From Capra hircus (taxonomy: Eukaryota > Chordata > Mammalia > Artiodactyla > Bovidae): a stretch of DNA of 64,000 nt. How positions within the stretch are numbered: the stretch's first letter is position 1; every line of letters begins with the position of its first letter. The notes beneath the pieces were generated by a model that worked only from the letters and a program-made list of their open reading frames with translations, was not told the origin of the DNA and ran no database searches. Made by a program: the position numbers and the translations under genes. This document shows positions 1 through 11,380 of the stretch, piece by piece. The stretch is from positions 69,440,458 to 69,504,457 of the forward strand of contig NC_030823.1 of the NCBI RefSeq assembly GCF_001704415.2, read 5' to 3'.

Positions 1-730
1 CCCCCAAAAATAAAGTCTGACACTGTTTCCACTGTTTCCCCATCTATTTGCCATGAAGTGATGGGACCAGATGCCATGATCTTCGTTTTCTGAATGTTGA
101 CCTTTAAGCTAACTTTTTCACTCTCCTCTTTCACTTACATCAAGGGGCTTTTTAGTTCTTCTTCACTTTCTGCCATAAGGGTGGTGTCACCTGCATATCT
201 GAGGTTATTGATATTTCTCCTGGCAATCTTGATTCCAGCTTGTGCTTCTTCCAACCCAGCGTTTCTCATGATGTTCTCTGCATATAAGTTAAATAAGCAG
301 GGTGACAATATACAGCCTTGACGTATTCCTTTTCCTGTTTGGAACCAGTCTGCTGTTCCATGTCCAGTTCTAACTGTTGCTTCCTGACCTGCATATAGGT
401 TTCTCAAGAGGCAGGTCAGGTGGTCTGGTATTCCCATCTCTCTCAGAATTTTCCACAGCTTGTTGTGATCCACACAGTCAAAGGCTTTGGCATAGTCAAT
501 AAAGCAGAAATAGATGTTTTTCTGGAACTCTCTTGCTTTTTCGATGATCCAGCAGATGTTGGCAATTTGATCTCTGGCTCCTCTGCCTTTTCTAAAACCA
601 ACTTGGAACATATGGCGTTTCACAGTTCACATATTGCTGAAGCCTGGCTTGGAGAATTTTGAGCATTACTTTACTATCATGTGAGATGAGTGCAATTGTG
701 TGGTAGTTTGAACATTTTTTGGCATTGCCT
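1..730 (-). mobile_element. BovB (RTE) LINE, truncated copy A
   Basis: Reverse-strand BovB reverse transcriptase sequence; the left side is cut by the window edge. The minus-strand frame 135-623 encodes RT blocks such as YAKAFDCVDHNKL and GIRQGCILSPCLFN. The catalytic YADD box is YAGD here (86-97), and a TAA stop (135-137) interrupts the frame just downstream. Both lesions are shared with copy B at 1616-2793. The element is not functional. Confidence 0.93.
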
Positions 731-762
731 AAAGGTTTAGGATCCTCCAGTAGCTAAAGAAA

Positions 763-983
763 GGCTTCCCAGGTGCTACTGGTAAAGAACCCACCTGCCA
801 ACGCAGGAAACTTAAGAGACATGGTTCCGATCCCTGGGTGAGGAAGATCTCCTGGAGGAGCGCATGACAACCCACTCCAGTATTCTTGCCTGGAGAATCC
901 CATGGACAGAGGAGCCTGGCGAGCTACAGTCCAGAGAGTCACAAAAAGTCGGAAACAACTGAAGCAACTTAGCATGCATGCCA
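763..983 (+). mobile_element. Bov-tA SINE
   Basis: tRNA-derived ruminant SINE in sense orientation: it starts with the ggcttccc...ggtaaagaac box and ends with a cggaaacaactgaagc-type tail. An imperfect 12-bp target-site duplication (tagctaaagaaa at 751-762, tagctaaaggaa at 984-995) fixes the ends. Confidence 0.9.
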
Positions 984-1250
984 TAGCTAAAGGAAATCAT
1001 AACAGACATTACAGAAGAAAAATAAATCATGAAATAAAACAAGAATAGTACAAAAATAGATGATAAAGAAGCAAAGTTAAAAGATTAAGTTAAAGATTTT
1101 CTAGAAGATGAGAGTCCTCAGACAAATTTACATGGAATTATAAGTGGAAGATGAGAAGAGGAAACAAGCAAAACAAATTAAAAAATCCCCCTTACTCAAA
1201 AACAAAAAAAAAGTGTATACTCTATTTAAATAAAATTGTGTGTATGTGTG

Positions 1251-1388
1251 CTGCTGCTGCTGCTGCTGCTAAGTTGCTTCAGTTGTGTCCGACTCTTAGA
1301 GACCCCATGGACTGCAGCCTACCAGGCTCCTCTATCCATGGAATTTTCCAGGCAAGAGTACTGGAGTGGGGTGCCATTGCCTTCTCCA
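1251..1388 (-). mobile_element. Bov-tA SINE fragment with (GCT)n tail
   Basis: Reverse-oriented 3' half of a Bov-tA element whose tail has become a CTG/GCT triplet run (about 1251-1270). It is flanked by a 9-bp duplication TGTGTATGT (1239-1247 and 1389-1397). The stretches on both sides (about 984-1250 and 1398-1615) are AT-rich NSL1 intron with nothing recognised. Confidence 0.85.
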
Positions 1389-1615
1389 TGTGTATGTATA
1401 AAAAAGCATAAAAAAAATTACCAGTAAGAACCACAGAAATGAACCATATGTTACATACTTGAATGAAAAAAATCACAGAGCAGAATATATTGTATATATA
1501 TAAACAACTCAAAACTCCCTGTGCCTATCTGCCCATATACAAATGTATTGATAAAGATCTAAGATTAGACATATCAAGCAGTTACAGTAATTGTCTATTT
1601 GAAGGTGTGTGACAG

Positions 1616-2793
1616 CAGATATTTAGAAAAGGCAGAGGAACCAGAGATCAAATTGCCAGCATCCGCTGGATCTTCAAAAAAGCAAGAGAGTTTCAGAAAA
1701 ACATCTATTTCTGCTTTATTGACTATGCCAAAGCCTTTGACTGTGTGGATCACAACAAACTGAAAAAGTCTGAAAGAGATGGGAATACCAGACCACCTGA
1801 CCTTCCTCTTGAGAAACCTATATGCAGGTCAGGAAGCAACAGTTAGAACTGGACATGGAACAGCAGACTGGTTTCAAATAGGAAAAGGAGTATGTCAAGG
1901 CTGTATATTATCACCCTGCTTATTTAACTTCTATGCAGAGTACATCATGAGAAACGCTGGGCTAGAAGAAGCACAAGCTGGAATCAAGATTGCCGGGAAA
2001 AATATCAATAACCTCAGATATGCAGGTGACACCACCCTTATGGCAGAAAATGAAGAGGAACTAAAAAGGCTCTTGATGTAAGTGAAAGAGGAGAGTGAAG
2101 AAGTTGGCTTAAAGCTCAACATTCAGAAAACGAAGATCATGGCATCCGGTCCCATCACTTCATGGCAAATAGATGGGGAAACAGTGGAAACAGTGTCAGA
2201 CTTTATTTTTGGGGGCTCCAAAAATCACTGCAGATGGTGATTGCAGCCATGAAGTTAAAAGATGCTTATTCCTTGGAAGGAAAGCTATGACCAACCTAGA
2301 TAGCATATTCAAAAGCAGAGACATTACTTTGCCAACAAAGGTCCATCTAGTCAAGGCTATGGTTTTTCCAGTGGTCATGTATAGATGTGAGAGTTGGACT
2401 GTGAACAAAGCTGAGCGCCAAAGAATTGATGCTTTTGAACTGTGGTGTTGGAGAAGACTCTTGAGAGTCCCTTAGACTGCAAGGAGATCCAACCCGTCCA
2501 TTCTAAAGGAGAGCAGTCCTGGGTGTTCTTTGGGAGGAATGATACTAAAGCTGAAACTCCAATACTTTGGCCACCTCATGCGAAGAGTTGACTCATTGGA
2601 AAAAACTCTGATGCTGGGAGGGATTGGGGGCAGGAAGAGAAGGGGACGACAGAGGGATGAGATGGCTGGATGGCATCACCGACTCAATGCACATGAGTTT
2701 GGGTAAACTCCGGGAGTTGGTGATGGACAGGGAGGCCTGGCCTGCTGCAATTCATGGGGTCACAAAGAGTTGGACGTGACTGAACTGAACTGA
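1616..2793 (+). mobile_element. BovB (RTE) LINE, 5'-truncated copy B
   Basis: Sense BovB from mid-RT to the 3' terminus (gactgaactgaactga tail). The frame 1779-2081 carries RT motifs but has YAGD instead of YADD (2019-2030) and ends at a TAA (2079-2081). The downstream frame 2173-2475 continues the RT C-terminal region (DITLPTKVHLVKAM, ELWCWRRLLRVP). A short deletion/rearrangement lies near 1760-1775. A TGACTCA motif lies at 2589-2595. Inverted relative to copy A. Confidence 0.93.
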
Positions 2794-3594
2794 AACCTTT
2801 AAAAATCATTTTCAGATTGCTCTATTTTTATTTTATCTACAGCAAATTCCTCCCCTTGACGTTGGTTATATTGGCTGTCCTTCATGGTTGTAATTTCTTC
2901 ATGTATTTAAGAATTTTGCTTAGCAAGTGTTTCTTGACTGAGTTTTTCATGTGCTTACTTTCTAATTGCTGCTTTCCCCTCTTCCTGTCTAGCAGTTTTG
3001 TGGTTGCCTTCTGTCTGGCCCTTGATCAGTCCCCGGCAAGAACCACATCTTAAATTGACACTGGGAGGGCCTCTGTTCCACTGTAATATTGGCGATAGTG
3101 GATCTAGTCACTAAGTCAGCAGGCGGCTTAATATAGCCCTGGCTTTGAGGCATTTTCTGCCATCAGCTAGTGTAGCTTTAAGTATGCTGCAGCTCAGTAG
3201 CTCAGTTTGTTGGTTTTTTCCCCCAGCCTCCTTTTCAGGGTAGGAAAACTCCATTGGAACCCTTGGTTTCATGTATGAGGCCAGCTCTCCCCATTCCCTG
3301 CCCCTCTGGTGCATGTTGACACCTTTTAATCTTGTGGGTAGCAAATTCCTGGTTACTTACTGCCTACCTTCCGTCTGCCCTCCAGTCGGTCTGTAACTTT
3401 AGCCTGACTTAAAAGCTTTTTCTCTTCTACTTTTTTCTGGTTCATAGAAATTTACTTTGTACATGCTTTGAATTTGTCTTTAAAATTTTTCTGTCTTTAT
3501 CCAGTGGTACTTTGGACAAAAGTGGGGAGTTTATGAACTTCCAAGACCAGCTTGACTAGAAATTTAGGATACTCTTAAAAACACAAATCAACTT
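2794..3594. other. NSL1 intron, unassigned
   Basis: About 800 bp of intron-like sequence in which I recognise no exon, RNA gene or repeat family. Confidence 0.5.
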
Positions 3595-3770
3595 TCATTC
3601 CTCTCTGCTTAAAATCCTAAAGTCTCCCAATTTTAAAGAATACATAATAGACTTTGACCTTCTCAGCATTCCGTTATGTGACCTGGCCCTTCCAGATTCA
3701 TTTCAAAAGCTTTCCTTTTTGTTCTGGCCCTCTGTAGACCCTCTCTTTCTGCAAAGTGGTTCAGCTGTAT
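3595..3770 (+). mobile_element. L2 LINE fragment, first part
   Basis: Diverged match to the L2 region reading 'ctgcttaaaa...cctaaag...gacctggccc'. The remainder appears at 5406-5680 beyond a younger L1, so the L2 was split by that insertion. Confidence 0.55.
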
Positions 3771-3784
3771 GTGTGTGTGTGTGT

Positions 3785-5405
3785 CTATTTGTTTTTTAGT
3801 TTCTTTTCCATTGTAGGTCATTACAAGATAGTAGAGTTCCCTATGCTATTAATATGTAGTAAGTAGGTCCTTGTTGGTTATCCATTTTATATACAGTAGT
3901 GTGTATATTTTAATCTCAGACTCCTGATATATCCCTCTTACCCTTGGGTAACCATAAATTTGTTTTCTATGGCTGTGATTCTATTTCTCTTCTGTCAGTA
4001 AGTTCATTTGTATCATTTTTTTTAAGATTCCACATATAAGCAATATTGTATGATATTTGTCTTTCTCTGTCTAACTTCACTTAGTATGATAATCTCTAGG
4101 TCCATCAGTGTTGCTGCAAATGGCATCTCATTCTTTGCTGTGGTTGAGAAGTATTCCACTGTGTGTATGTACCACATCATCTTTGTTGATTCATTTGTCG
4201 GTAAACACCTAGTTTGTTTCCATGTCTTGATTGGCTATTGAAAATAGTGCTGCTATGAACATAGTGTTGGCTCTGTGTCTTTTCAAATTACAGTTTTCTC
4301 CAGATAAATGCCCAGGAGTGGAATTGCTGAGAGATCTGTTTTTAGTTTTTAAAAGAATTGCTGTGAAAGTTGCTGAGTCGTGTCCAACTCTTTACAACCC
4401 CATGAGTATATAGTCCATGGAATTCTCCAGGCCAGAATACTGGAGTGGGTAGCCTTTCCCTTCTCCAGGGGATCTTCCCAACCTAGGGATCGAACCCAGG
4501 TCTCCCACATTGCAGGCGGATTCACTGAAACCTGAACCACAAGGGGAAGCCCAAGAATACTGGAGTGGTTATCCTATCCCTTCTCCAGGGGATCTTCCCA
4601 ACCCAGGAAGCAGGCGGATTCTTTACCAACTGAGCTATCAGGAAATCGCCAAGGAATTCCCATACTGTTCTCCATAGTGGGTGCACCAGTTTACATTCCC
4701 ATTAGTAGTGTAGAAGGGTTCCCTTTTCTCCACCCCTTCTCCAGGGTTTATCATTTGTAGCCTTTCTGATGATGGCCGTTCTGACTGGTATGAGGTAATA
4801 CCTTATTGTAGTTTTGATGTGCATTTCTTGAATAATTAGCAGTGTTGAGCATCTTTTCATGTGCCTGGTGGCCTTCTGTATGTCTTCTTTGGAGGAATAT
4901 CTATTTAGGTATTCTGCCCATTTATTTATTTATTGAGCTATATGAGCTGATGGTGTATTTTGTAAATTAATCCTGTCAGTCACATAGTTTGCAAGTATTT
5001 TTTTCTCAGATTGTCTTTTTGTTTTGCTGATGGTCTCCTTTGCTGTGCAAAAGCTTTTAAGTTTAATTACGTCCCATTTGTTTATTTTTGGTTTTGTTTC
5101 CATCACTCTAGGAGACAAATCCAAAAAAAAATACTGCTATGGTTTATGTCAGAGTGTTCTGCCTGTTTTTCTCTGGGAGTTTCATAGTATCCAGTCTTAC
5201 ATTTAGATTTTTAATCCATTTTAACAAAGTTTGCTTTTGTATATGGTGTTAGAGAATGTTCTAATTTAATTATTTTACATGTAGCTGTCCAGTTTTCCCA
5301 GCACTACTTGTTGAAGAGACTGTCTTTTATTCAGTGTATATCTTTGCCTCCTTTGTCATAGATAAAATGATCATAAGTGTATGAGTTTACTTCCCCCAGT
5401 ACTTC
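3785..5405 (-). mobile_element. L1 LINE 3' portion, antisense
   Basis: Reverse complement of the L1 ORF2 end and 3' UTR. Recognisable blocks include ggtccttgttggttatc, gataaatgcccaggagtgg, the 'ccattagtagtgtagaagggt...ctccacc' block and 'gctgtgcaaaagctttt'. A (GT)n run abuts the left (3') end. It is interrupted by a SINE at 4364-4648. Confidence 0.85.
4364..4648 (-). mobile_element. Bov-A2-like dimeric SINE in L1
   Basis: Two partial Bov-tA/Bov-A units in tandem, reverse orientation. The block 'aatactggagtgg...ccttctccaggggatcttccc' occurs twice (about 4436-4490 and 4556-4605). Inserted in the L1, since L1 sequence resumes at about 4655. Confidence 0.85.
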
Positions 5406-5680
5406 TAAGGTTGACATCTTCTCAGTTTTTCTTATTTAAACGCTACCTCCGCAGAGAGATCTTTCCTACTCACCCTGGTAAAAGTAATCTCTCCCCAATT
5501 CTCTGTCATAATACTTGTTTATTTCCATAATATCATTTGTTACGACATGTGCTTGTTTGTTTCTTTTCTCACAAAACTGAAAGCTTCATGAGCTTTTTAC
5601 TTTGCATTTTTGTTTGCATTATGTGAAGCCAGCATATAGCATCATGCTCAGTAAATACTTACCACATGACTATTATTCAC
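5406..5680 (+). mobile_element. L2 LINE fragment, second part
   Basis: Continues the L2 of 3595-3770: protein-like block (cctccgcagagagatctttcc), then the 3' end block ending in a tgctcagtaaatactta motif, the usual L2 terminus. Confidence 0.55.
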
Positions 5681-5682
5681 CC

Positions 5683-5810
5683 ATGCATTCAGCATATTTA
5701 TTGAATGTCTACTATATGCCAGAACTATTCTCACTGTGGAGGATGTAATGGTGAACAATACAGATAGGGTCCTTGCTCTGTGGAGCTTACATTCTAATGA
5801 GGGAAGGAAA
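5683..5810 (-). mobile_element. L2 LINE 3' end, antisense
   Basis: The order 'cattcagcatatttattgaa', 'tctactatatgccag', 'gtggagcttacattctaatg' is the reverse complement of an L2 3' end. It faces the L2 at 5406-5680, 3' end to 3' end. Confidence 0.65.
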
Positions 5811-7129
5811 GTATCAACAAATAGAAAGATAAATAACATCAGTGCTAGGGTGATGTGTTTAGGTGATGGGAAACACTTTTCTGAGGAAGTAACAAGAAGG
5901 AATTTATCTTGTGACAATCAAGAGGAAGAACTTTTCAGTTAGAAAAGCTAGAACAAGGTTCCTAAGAATGAGCTTGAGTATTCATAGAACAAGGGACTAC
6001 TGAGGCTGTAGTGGAAGGAATAGAGGGAAAGAGCATTATAGGAGAAGGCTAGAGTCTTGACTGAGACCAGATAACACAAGCTAGGAGCTTAAAAATATGT
6101 GGTACCTTAAGACAGATGCAGTTCTTGGGTACTGAAGGAGCTGGTGAGGTGTAGGTGTGAGTAGAGGCCAAGGAGCCTACCACGTGTGTTAAACAGATGG
6201 GTTAAAATTGTGGGAAAGTGTTATCTTCCAGAAAGTCATATATCACTGCTTAGTTTTTGGTTTCCTTTTCACCGGGGATGCTACTTTTTAACTCATGGTT
6301 TTTATTCATGCCTTTAGTTACCCTTTTTAGAAACTAGTACAAGCCAAACATCCTATGTTATGCATGCTTGCTCATACATGTTCATAAAAATACAGTGGAA
6401 ATGGAAAGGAAACACTCAGTTAATGCCTTTTTTTCCTTGCTGAATTTCTGAATTTGTGCATGCTTTTGGAATTTCATGTTTCCTAGTTTAGTCAGTGCAG
6501 TGACCTAAAAGCAAAACAAGGTTGATTACTCAATCTTTCATTTCCACTTTTTCATTTCCCTGTGTTTTAGAAAGCAAGTGACTAGGGAAGGCAGTGTACT
6601 CAAGGGTGCCTAACTTCCACATTTTTAAGAGCAAACTTTTATATATATATCTTTGCAGCAGTCTTCTAATTAACTCCCTACCAATAGGATGAGTTTTCAT
6701 TTGTCATTTATAACCTTTTGTGATCCTATTAGTGAAACTAATCATTCTTTCCATATCATCAACTTTTTTAAAAAGTTATTTGAAATTAATTGACTAGGCT
6801 CCCTTTTTATTATTTCCTGTCCTTCACAAAACATGTAGTAGTGACAAGGATCTATTTTAAGTTTCTCTGTAGTAGACTTTATGATAGTTCTTTTGCTGAC
6901 CCTACAAGCAGAGGACTTAGAGACAGTTCCTCTTTTTTCCTAATAATGACAGCTTGCTTAAGCCATTGTTAGAATATTTACAGGTAGTCACCCACTTACA
7001 GATGGTTACATTTCAGACATTTATACTTAATCTGAACTTTGAAATTTGAACTGTATTTCCCCCTGAAAAAATGTGCAAATGGTATTATAAATAAATAACT
7101 TTCTAGGCTACCCTTTAAAGACCTGTGTA
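5811..7129. other. NSL1 intron, unassigned
   Basis: AT-rich intronic sequence. Parts of 5811-6230 look like decayed L2-type repeat (gaggaagtaacaaga). No exon or RNA gene is recognised. Confidence 0.45.
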
Positions 7130-7341
7130 AACTTGTGTGTGCTTGGTCATTCAGCTGCGTCTGACTCTTTGTGACCCTATAGACTGTAGCCCACCAGGGC
7201 CCTCTTTCCATGGGATTCTCCAGGCAAGAATACTGAAGTGGGTTGCCATGCCCTCCTCCGAGGAATCTTCCCAACCCAGGGATTGAACCCGTGTCTCTTG
7301 CATTGCAGAATTCTTTACCGCAAAGCCACCAGGGAAGCCCC
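7130..7341 (-). mobile_element. Bov-tA SINE
   Basis: Reverse-oriented Bov-tA, nearly full length, from the tail (gtgcttggtcattcagctgc) to the tRNA-like head (gccaccagggaagcccc). Confidence 0.92.
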
Positions 7342-9109
7342 ATGTAACATATAGTGTAGCTGAAATACTACACATTTATGATGAAAAATATTAGGAAAAT
7401 CACACTTCAGATGCACATTAGTTCTACTGCGTGACATTTAAATAGAATCTGGAGGTAGTCCTTTGGGTTCAGTGGTACCTTTGTTTGTGATGAGACAGTG
7501 AATAATGGTGCCATGAAGGTGTTCCCATTAAGGTGATGGAGAGAGCCCTTGAGGATGCTTCTGCAGGAAGCCCATCCGTCTCCTGTATGGCAAGGACCAG
7601 CCATCTGGACATGAGACAGTTGATCACGAGTACCTGTAAGCTCTTACTAGTTACAGCAAGTGGAACATTCATTTAAAATAACCTTAAGTGAGAAATTGAA
7701 AAGTTTGTGTATTTTGAATTCCTGAGCAGATGTTAATGTTGGTGAATGCTTTTCTGATACATTTACAGATGACATATTTCATTTTTAGTGGTCATATTTG
7801 TGTGTTTATTTTTCCCTTTTTGGGTTTTTTTAAATCTTTGTGTGTTTAGTTTTATTCCTAAAATTATTGATGCTCCTTAGTTTTCAAAGAAAGGAATTTA
7901 ATTTACTTAACTAAAAACAAAACAGTACTTAAATGTTAATAGTTGAAACAAATTTAACTCTAGACTTTTAAAAATTCTTTGCTAGGCATAATTTATTTTT
8001 GTTTTTATCTTACGAGATTTTTACTGTAGCAAAATTTTTGACTGTTTGTTAACTTATATTCATTTGAGTATAGCATAATTCCTGGCAAAGTGGTAGTTTG
8101 GAAAGTTACATATAGAATATGGAAGAGTGTGTGCTGTGAGTTTCTAACTCTATTTAGTGTTTATTCAGTTATTCGTTTAGTTCAGATACATTTCTCAGCT
8201 GTCACAGCTCCTTTTTTCCCATCTAAAAAAAAAGAGGCTGATGAAACCTGCTTCCGTCACAGAGTTGCTAAAGTTAATACATAGGATTGATTGGCATCGT
8301 ATGACAGCCCATAATACTACAGAAATGCGCTATCAGAAGGTCACGTGTAGGGAAAACTTCCATTCCTTCTGTTTCTTTTACCTGAACTCTCCTTTTTATA
8401 GCCAAGTTTCTCAAAAGAATAATCTACACTTATCCGCTTCACTTTCATTTTTGTCAAAAATCATCAGTAGTATTAAGCATTGATATTGTTATGACTATGT
8501 AAATGTTCTTCAGTATGAGTCAGGTAATCATACTATGAGTGTATTTTCTTTCTTGAACATCTTTCTACCCCCTGCTTCGGAATGCTTTATTTTTCTGTTT
8601 GCTTTGTTTGCTGATGTGTCTTTCACTAATTCTTTCCCAAACACTTCAATAGAACTGTAAAATTCTTCTCAATATAGTAAACACATCCATCAAATCCACT
8701 TTTAAAATGCTTTCCTTTTTTCTTGGAGGTTTTCCTCTGGGAGCCTTTTGTCTTCCTGTTCTAATCTGGACTGTTTGCTCTTTAGGCCTGCTGAAGAGCT
8801 TTCATTCCATCTGTTTCTTTCCTCCTCATCCTGGGGATTTCCTTTACTTCTGTTATGTTTTGGATCATGTTTCCTGGTTCCTGTGTTTTCTTCTTTCTTG
8901 ATTTATTCTCTTGTTTTGGTATAGCACATCCTCTACCACCCACCTCCTGTTTCCACTCACCCCCAGCCACCCAGTACGAAATCTTCTTAGTCTATAACAT
9001 CTATGTTATAACAGCTCTTACAACATCTGTGAAGTTTTTACTCCTTTCAATTCCCTTGTTGGATTGACCTCACCTTTGTGCCTCCATGGCAAACTTTGTT
9101 ATAGCCTTC
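7342..9109. other. NSL1 intron, unassigned
   Basis: About 1.8 kb with no recognised exon or repeat. A consensus AP-1 heptamer TGAGTCA lies at 8516-8522; a single 7-bp match has little predictive weight by itself. Confidence 0.4.
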
Positions 9110-9225
9110 ATCCATCATACTTTTCAAGCACCTGCTCTACAAGTCAGACACGCAGGACTTGTTCAGCAGGAGGGAGTCCTAGATTAAGAGAATAAGGTTC
9201 TTGTTCCCAAGGAAATTCTGAAAAA
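9110..9225 (-). mobile_element. L2-like fragment
   Basis: Weak similarity to an antisense L2 3' end: 'caagcacctgctctacaagtcag' followed by 'aagaataaggttcttgttccc'-like text. Tentative. Confidence 0.3.
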
Positions 9226-9237
9226 TAGGAGCACCAT

Positions 9238-9410
9238 GGTTTTCACTGCGGGGGCCGTACTGCCCCCTAGCGGTCCTTTGAAAAATAGGGGGAAATTTTT
9301 AGTTACAGCACTAATGGGAGGGCGTAGCTGGCATTTTATAGTCAGGGGCCAAGAATACTAAACATAGTGTAAGTCCAGCACAAGTCTAGAATGTTCCACC
9401 AAACATTCAT
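9238..9410 (+). mobile_element. MER20-like hAT element
   Basis: The order of blocks ('gggggccgtactgcccccta', 'ggggaaatttttagttacag', 'tgggagggcgtagctggcat', 'aggggccaagaatactaaac') follows the hAT-Charlie MER20 consensus as I remember it. It lies in the NSL1 intron, 2.7 kb before the first recognised exon, and carries the CTCF-like motif at 9260-9273. Confidence 0.6.
9260..9273 (-). promoter_or_regulatory. CTCF-like core motif
   Basis: The minus strand reads CCGCTAGGGGGCAG, which matches the CTCF core CCASYAGRGGGCRS at all positions except one (G for A at the third). Motif only; occupancy is unknown. MER20 elements are known to contribute CTCF/insulator sites in some mammals. Confidence 0.5.
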
Positions 9411-9778
9411 GTATGAAAATCTGTTCGCAGTTATCCAAGCCTGGGACCTAACTCCATTTTACATGCAATCCCAAACTACTTGGCACGGTTTTCATTGTTA
9501 TTGCTTGTGCAACAGATGGAAAACAGCTATTGTCCATCCGTGTGTGTTTGCAGAAGATAATTTTTTGTTAAGTTATATGTGTTACGTGCTGAGTGACTGA
9601 ACTGAAGACAACTTTCTAGAGTAAATGCTGAAAAAGAGATTTTGTTCATTATGTGTATGTTTGTATATATTGAGCTATAATGTATAGTGCACAGCTTGAT
9701 GAACTTGTATACATATGTACATATTAAAGTATGTAACTGCCACTTGGATCTAGATATTGTCTGCAGAGTTGGGAAACA
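9411..9778. other. NSL1 intron, unassigned
   Basis: Intronic sequence between the MER20-like element and an L1 insertion; nothing recognised. Confidence 0.4.
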
Positions 9779-9797
9779 TAGGGTAAACCTATTTTTA

Positions 9798-10337
9798 TGG
9801 GTTTTTAAATATATTTATTTTTTAATTTATTCATTTTTTAATTGAAGGATAATTACTTACAGAATTTTGTTGTTTTCTGTCAAACCTCAACCTGAATCAG
9901 CCATCGGTATATATATATCCTCTCCCTCTTGAACCTCCCTCCCATCTCCCTCCCCATCCCACCCCTCTAGGTTGATGCAGAGCCCCCGTTTGAGTTTCCT
10001 GAGACATACAGCAAATTCCCACTGACTATCTATTTTATATATGGTAATGTAAGTTTCCATGTTACTTTCTCCATACCTCTCACCCTCTCCTCCTCTCTCC
10101 CCATGTACATAAGTCTATTCTCTGTCTGTTTCTCCACTGCTCCCTGCAAATAAATTCTTCAGTAGTATCATTCTTCTAGATTCCATATATACATTAATAT
10201 GCGATATTTATTTTTTCTGACTTCACTCTGTATAATAGGCTCTAGGTTCATCCATCTCATTAGAATTGACTCAAATTTGTTCTTTTTTATGGCTGAGTAA
10301 TATTCCATTGCATATATGTACCACAACTTCTTTAACG
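9798..10337 (-). mobile_element. 5'-truncated L1 3' end with TSD
   Basis: Antisense L1 3' UTR and ORF2 end (blocks cccatctccctccccatccc, ggctgagtaatattccattg). It is flanked by a 19-bp target-site duplication with one mismatch: TAGGGTAAACCTATTTTTA at 9779-9797 and TAGGATAAACCTATTTTTA at 10338-10356. The T-rich left end is the reversed poly(A) tail. Confidence 0.9.
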
Positions 10338-10356
10338 TAGGATAAACCTATTTTTA

Positions 10357-11123
10357 AAAAGTACCTTTTCAAATAATATGCTGTTATGTTTTCATATGTA
10401 CTGTAAATATAGTCACACTGTCCAAAAATCTGGAAACATCAGGAAAATATCCTATTTATTTCATTTTTTACATTTTAACAGTTAGATCCATTGCTTTAAA
10501 TTTTACTTGAAAAGGTAACTTGAAGAAGATATAGACTATATTATTTGCAAGTGTAACTAATACATATTTATTCTGCTTCCCAATTTTACAGACACTCTGT
10601 ACCCCAAAAAGTTTCTGTATATTCCTTACTGGTCAATATTCTGCTGCTCTCAGAGGTAGCCACCACTCTGACTTAATCATCATATTTCTTCAAATATTCT
10701 TTCTATCTCTATTAATTTACATATGCAGGAAAGGTAAATTGAACTAAAAAGAAGTCTTTGCAACTAGAGTTGCATTTTATCAGTCTGATTATGAAATGTT
10801 TTAGATCCACTTACAACTTTTATACTCCCTTTTTTCAAAAGATGAATTACTTAGACATTTTCAACAACATTTTTATTTGCAAAGGATTTTGGTACAGTGT
10901 GTAGAACAAAGCTAATGGGAAATATGTAATGGAAGATTTGTCTTTTTAATAGAACCAAATGTTACTGAATTAACAGAAGCACCCAAAATGTAGGAATCTC
11001 ATTTTTATTAATAAAAATTATTTTTAAATACTTTCTATTATTGCCACATTGTATATTAAAAACTTTTTTACAGTGATAAGAAATTATGTGACTTTAAAAT
11101 TCTCAATTAGATTGCTTATCTTT
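10357..11123. other. NSL1 intron, unassigned
   Basis: Very AT-rich intron, about 770 bp. A few blocks (for example 10560-10710) resemble decayed L1 3' UTR but not convincingly. Confidence 0.4.
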
Positions 11124-11134
11124 ATTCTTACTCT

Positions 11135-11335
11135 CTGGTGGCTCAGGCGGTAGAGCGTTCTGTCTGCAATGCGGGAGACCTTGGTTTGATCCCTGGGTCG
11201 AGAAGATTCCCTGGAGAAGGAAATGGCAACCCTCTCCAGTACTCTTGCCTAGAAAATCACATGGACGGAGGAGCCTGGTCCAGGCTACTGTCCATGGGGT
11301 CACAGAGAGTCAGACACGACTGAGAGACTTCACTG
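11135..11335 (+). mobile_element. Bov-tA SINE with perfect TSD
   Basis: Sense Bov-tA bounded by a perfect 11-bp duplication ATTCTTACTCT (11124-11134 and 11336-11346). The head contains an intact tRNA-like B-box region (ggtttgatccctgg). Confidence 0.95.
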
Positions 11336-11380
11336 ATTCTTACTCTGAATCTGTCCACAAAGGTCAACTACATATCTTCT

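Noticed and set aside
135..623. Reverse-transcriptase-like frames here and at 1779, 21345, 21809, 32491 and 47425 as possible host genes
   Set aside because: All belong to truncated BovB LINEs with frameshifts, stops and BovB 3' tails; none is a host gene or an intact element.
763..983. tRNA genes at the many tRNA-like heads of Bov-tA and CHR elements
   Set aside because: They are SINE heads lacking a foldable full tRNA cloverleaf and are followed by SINE bodies.
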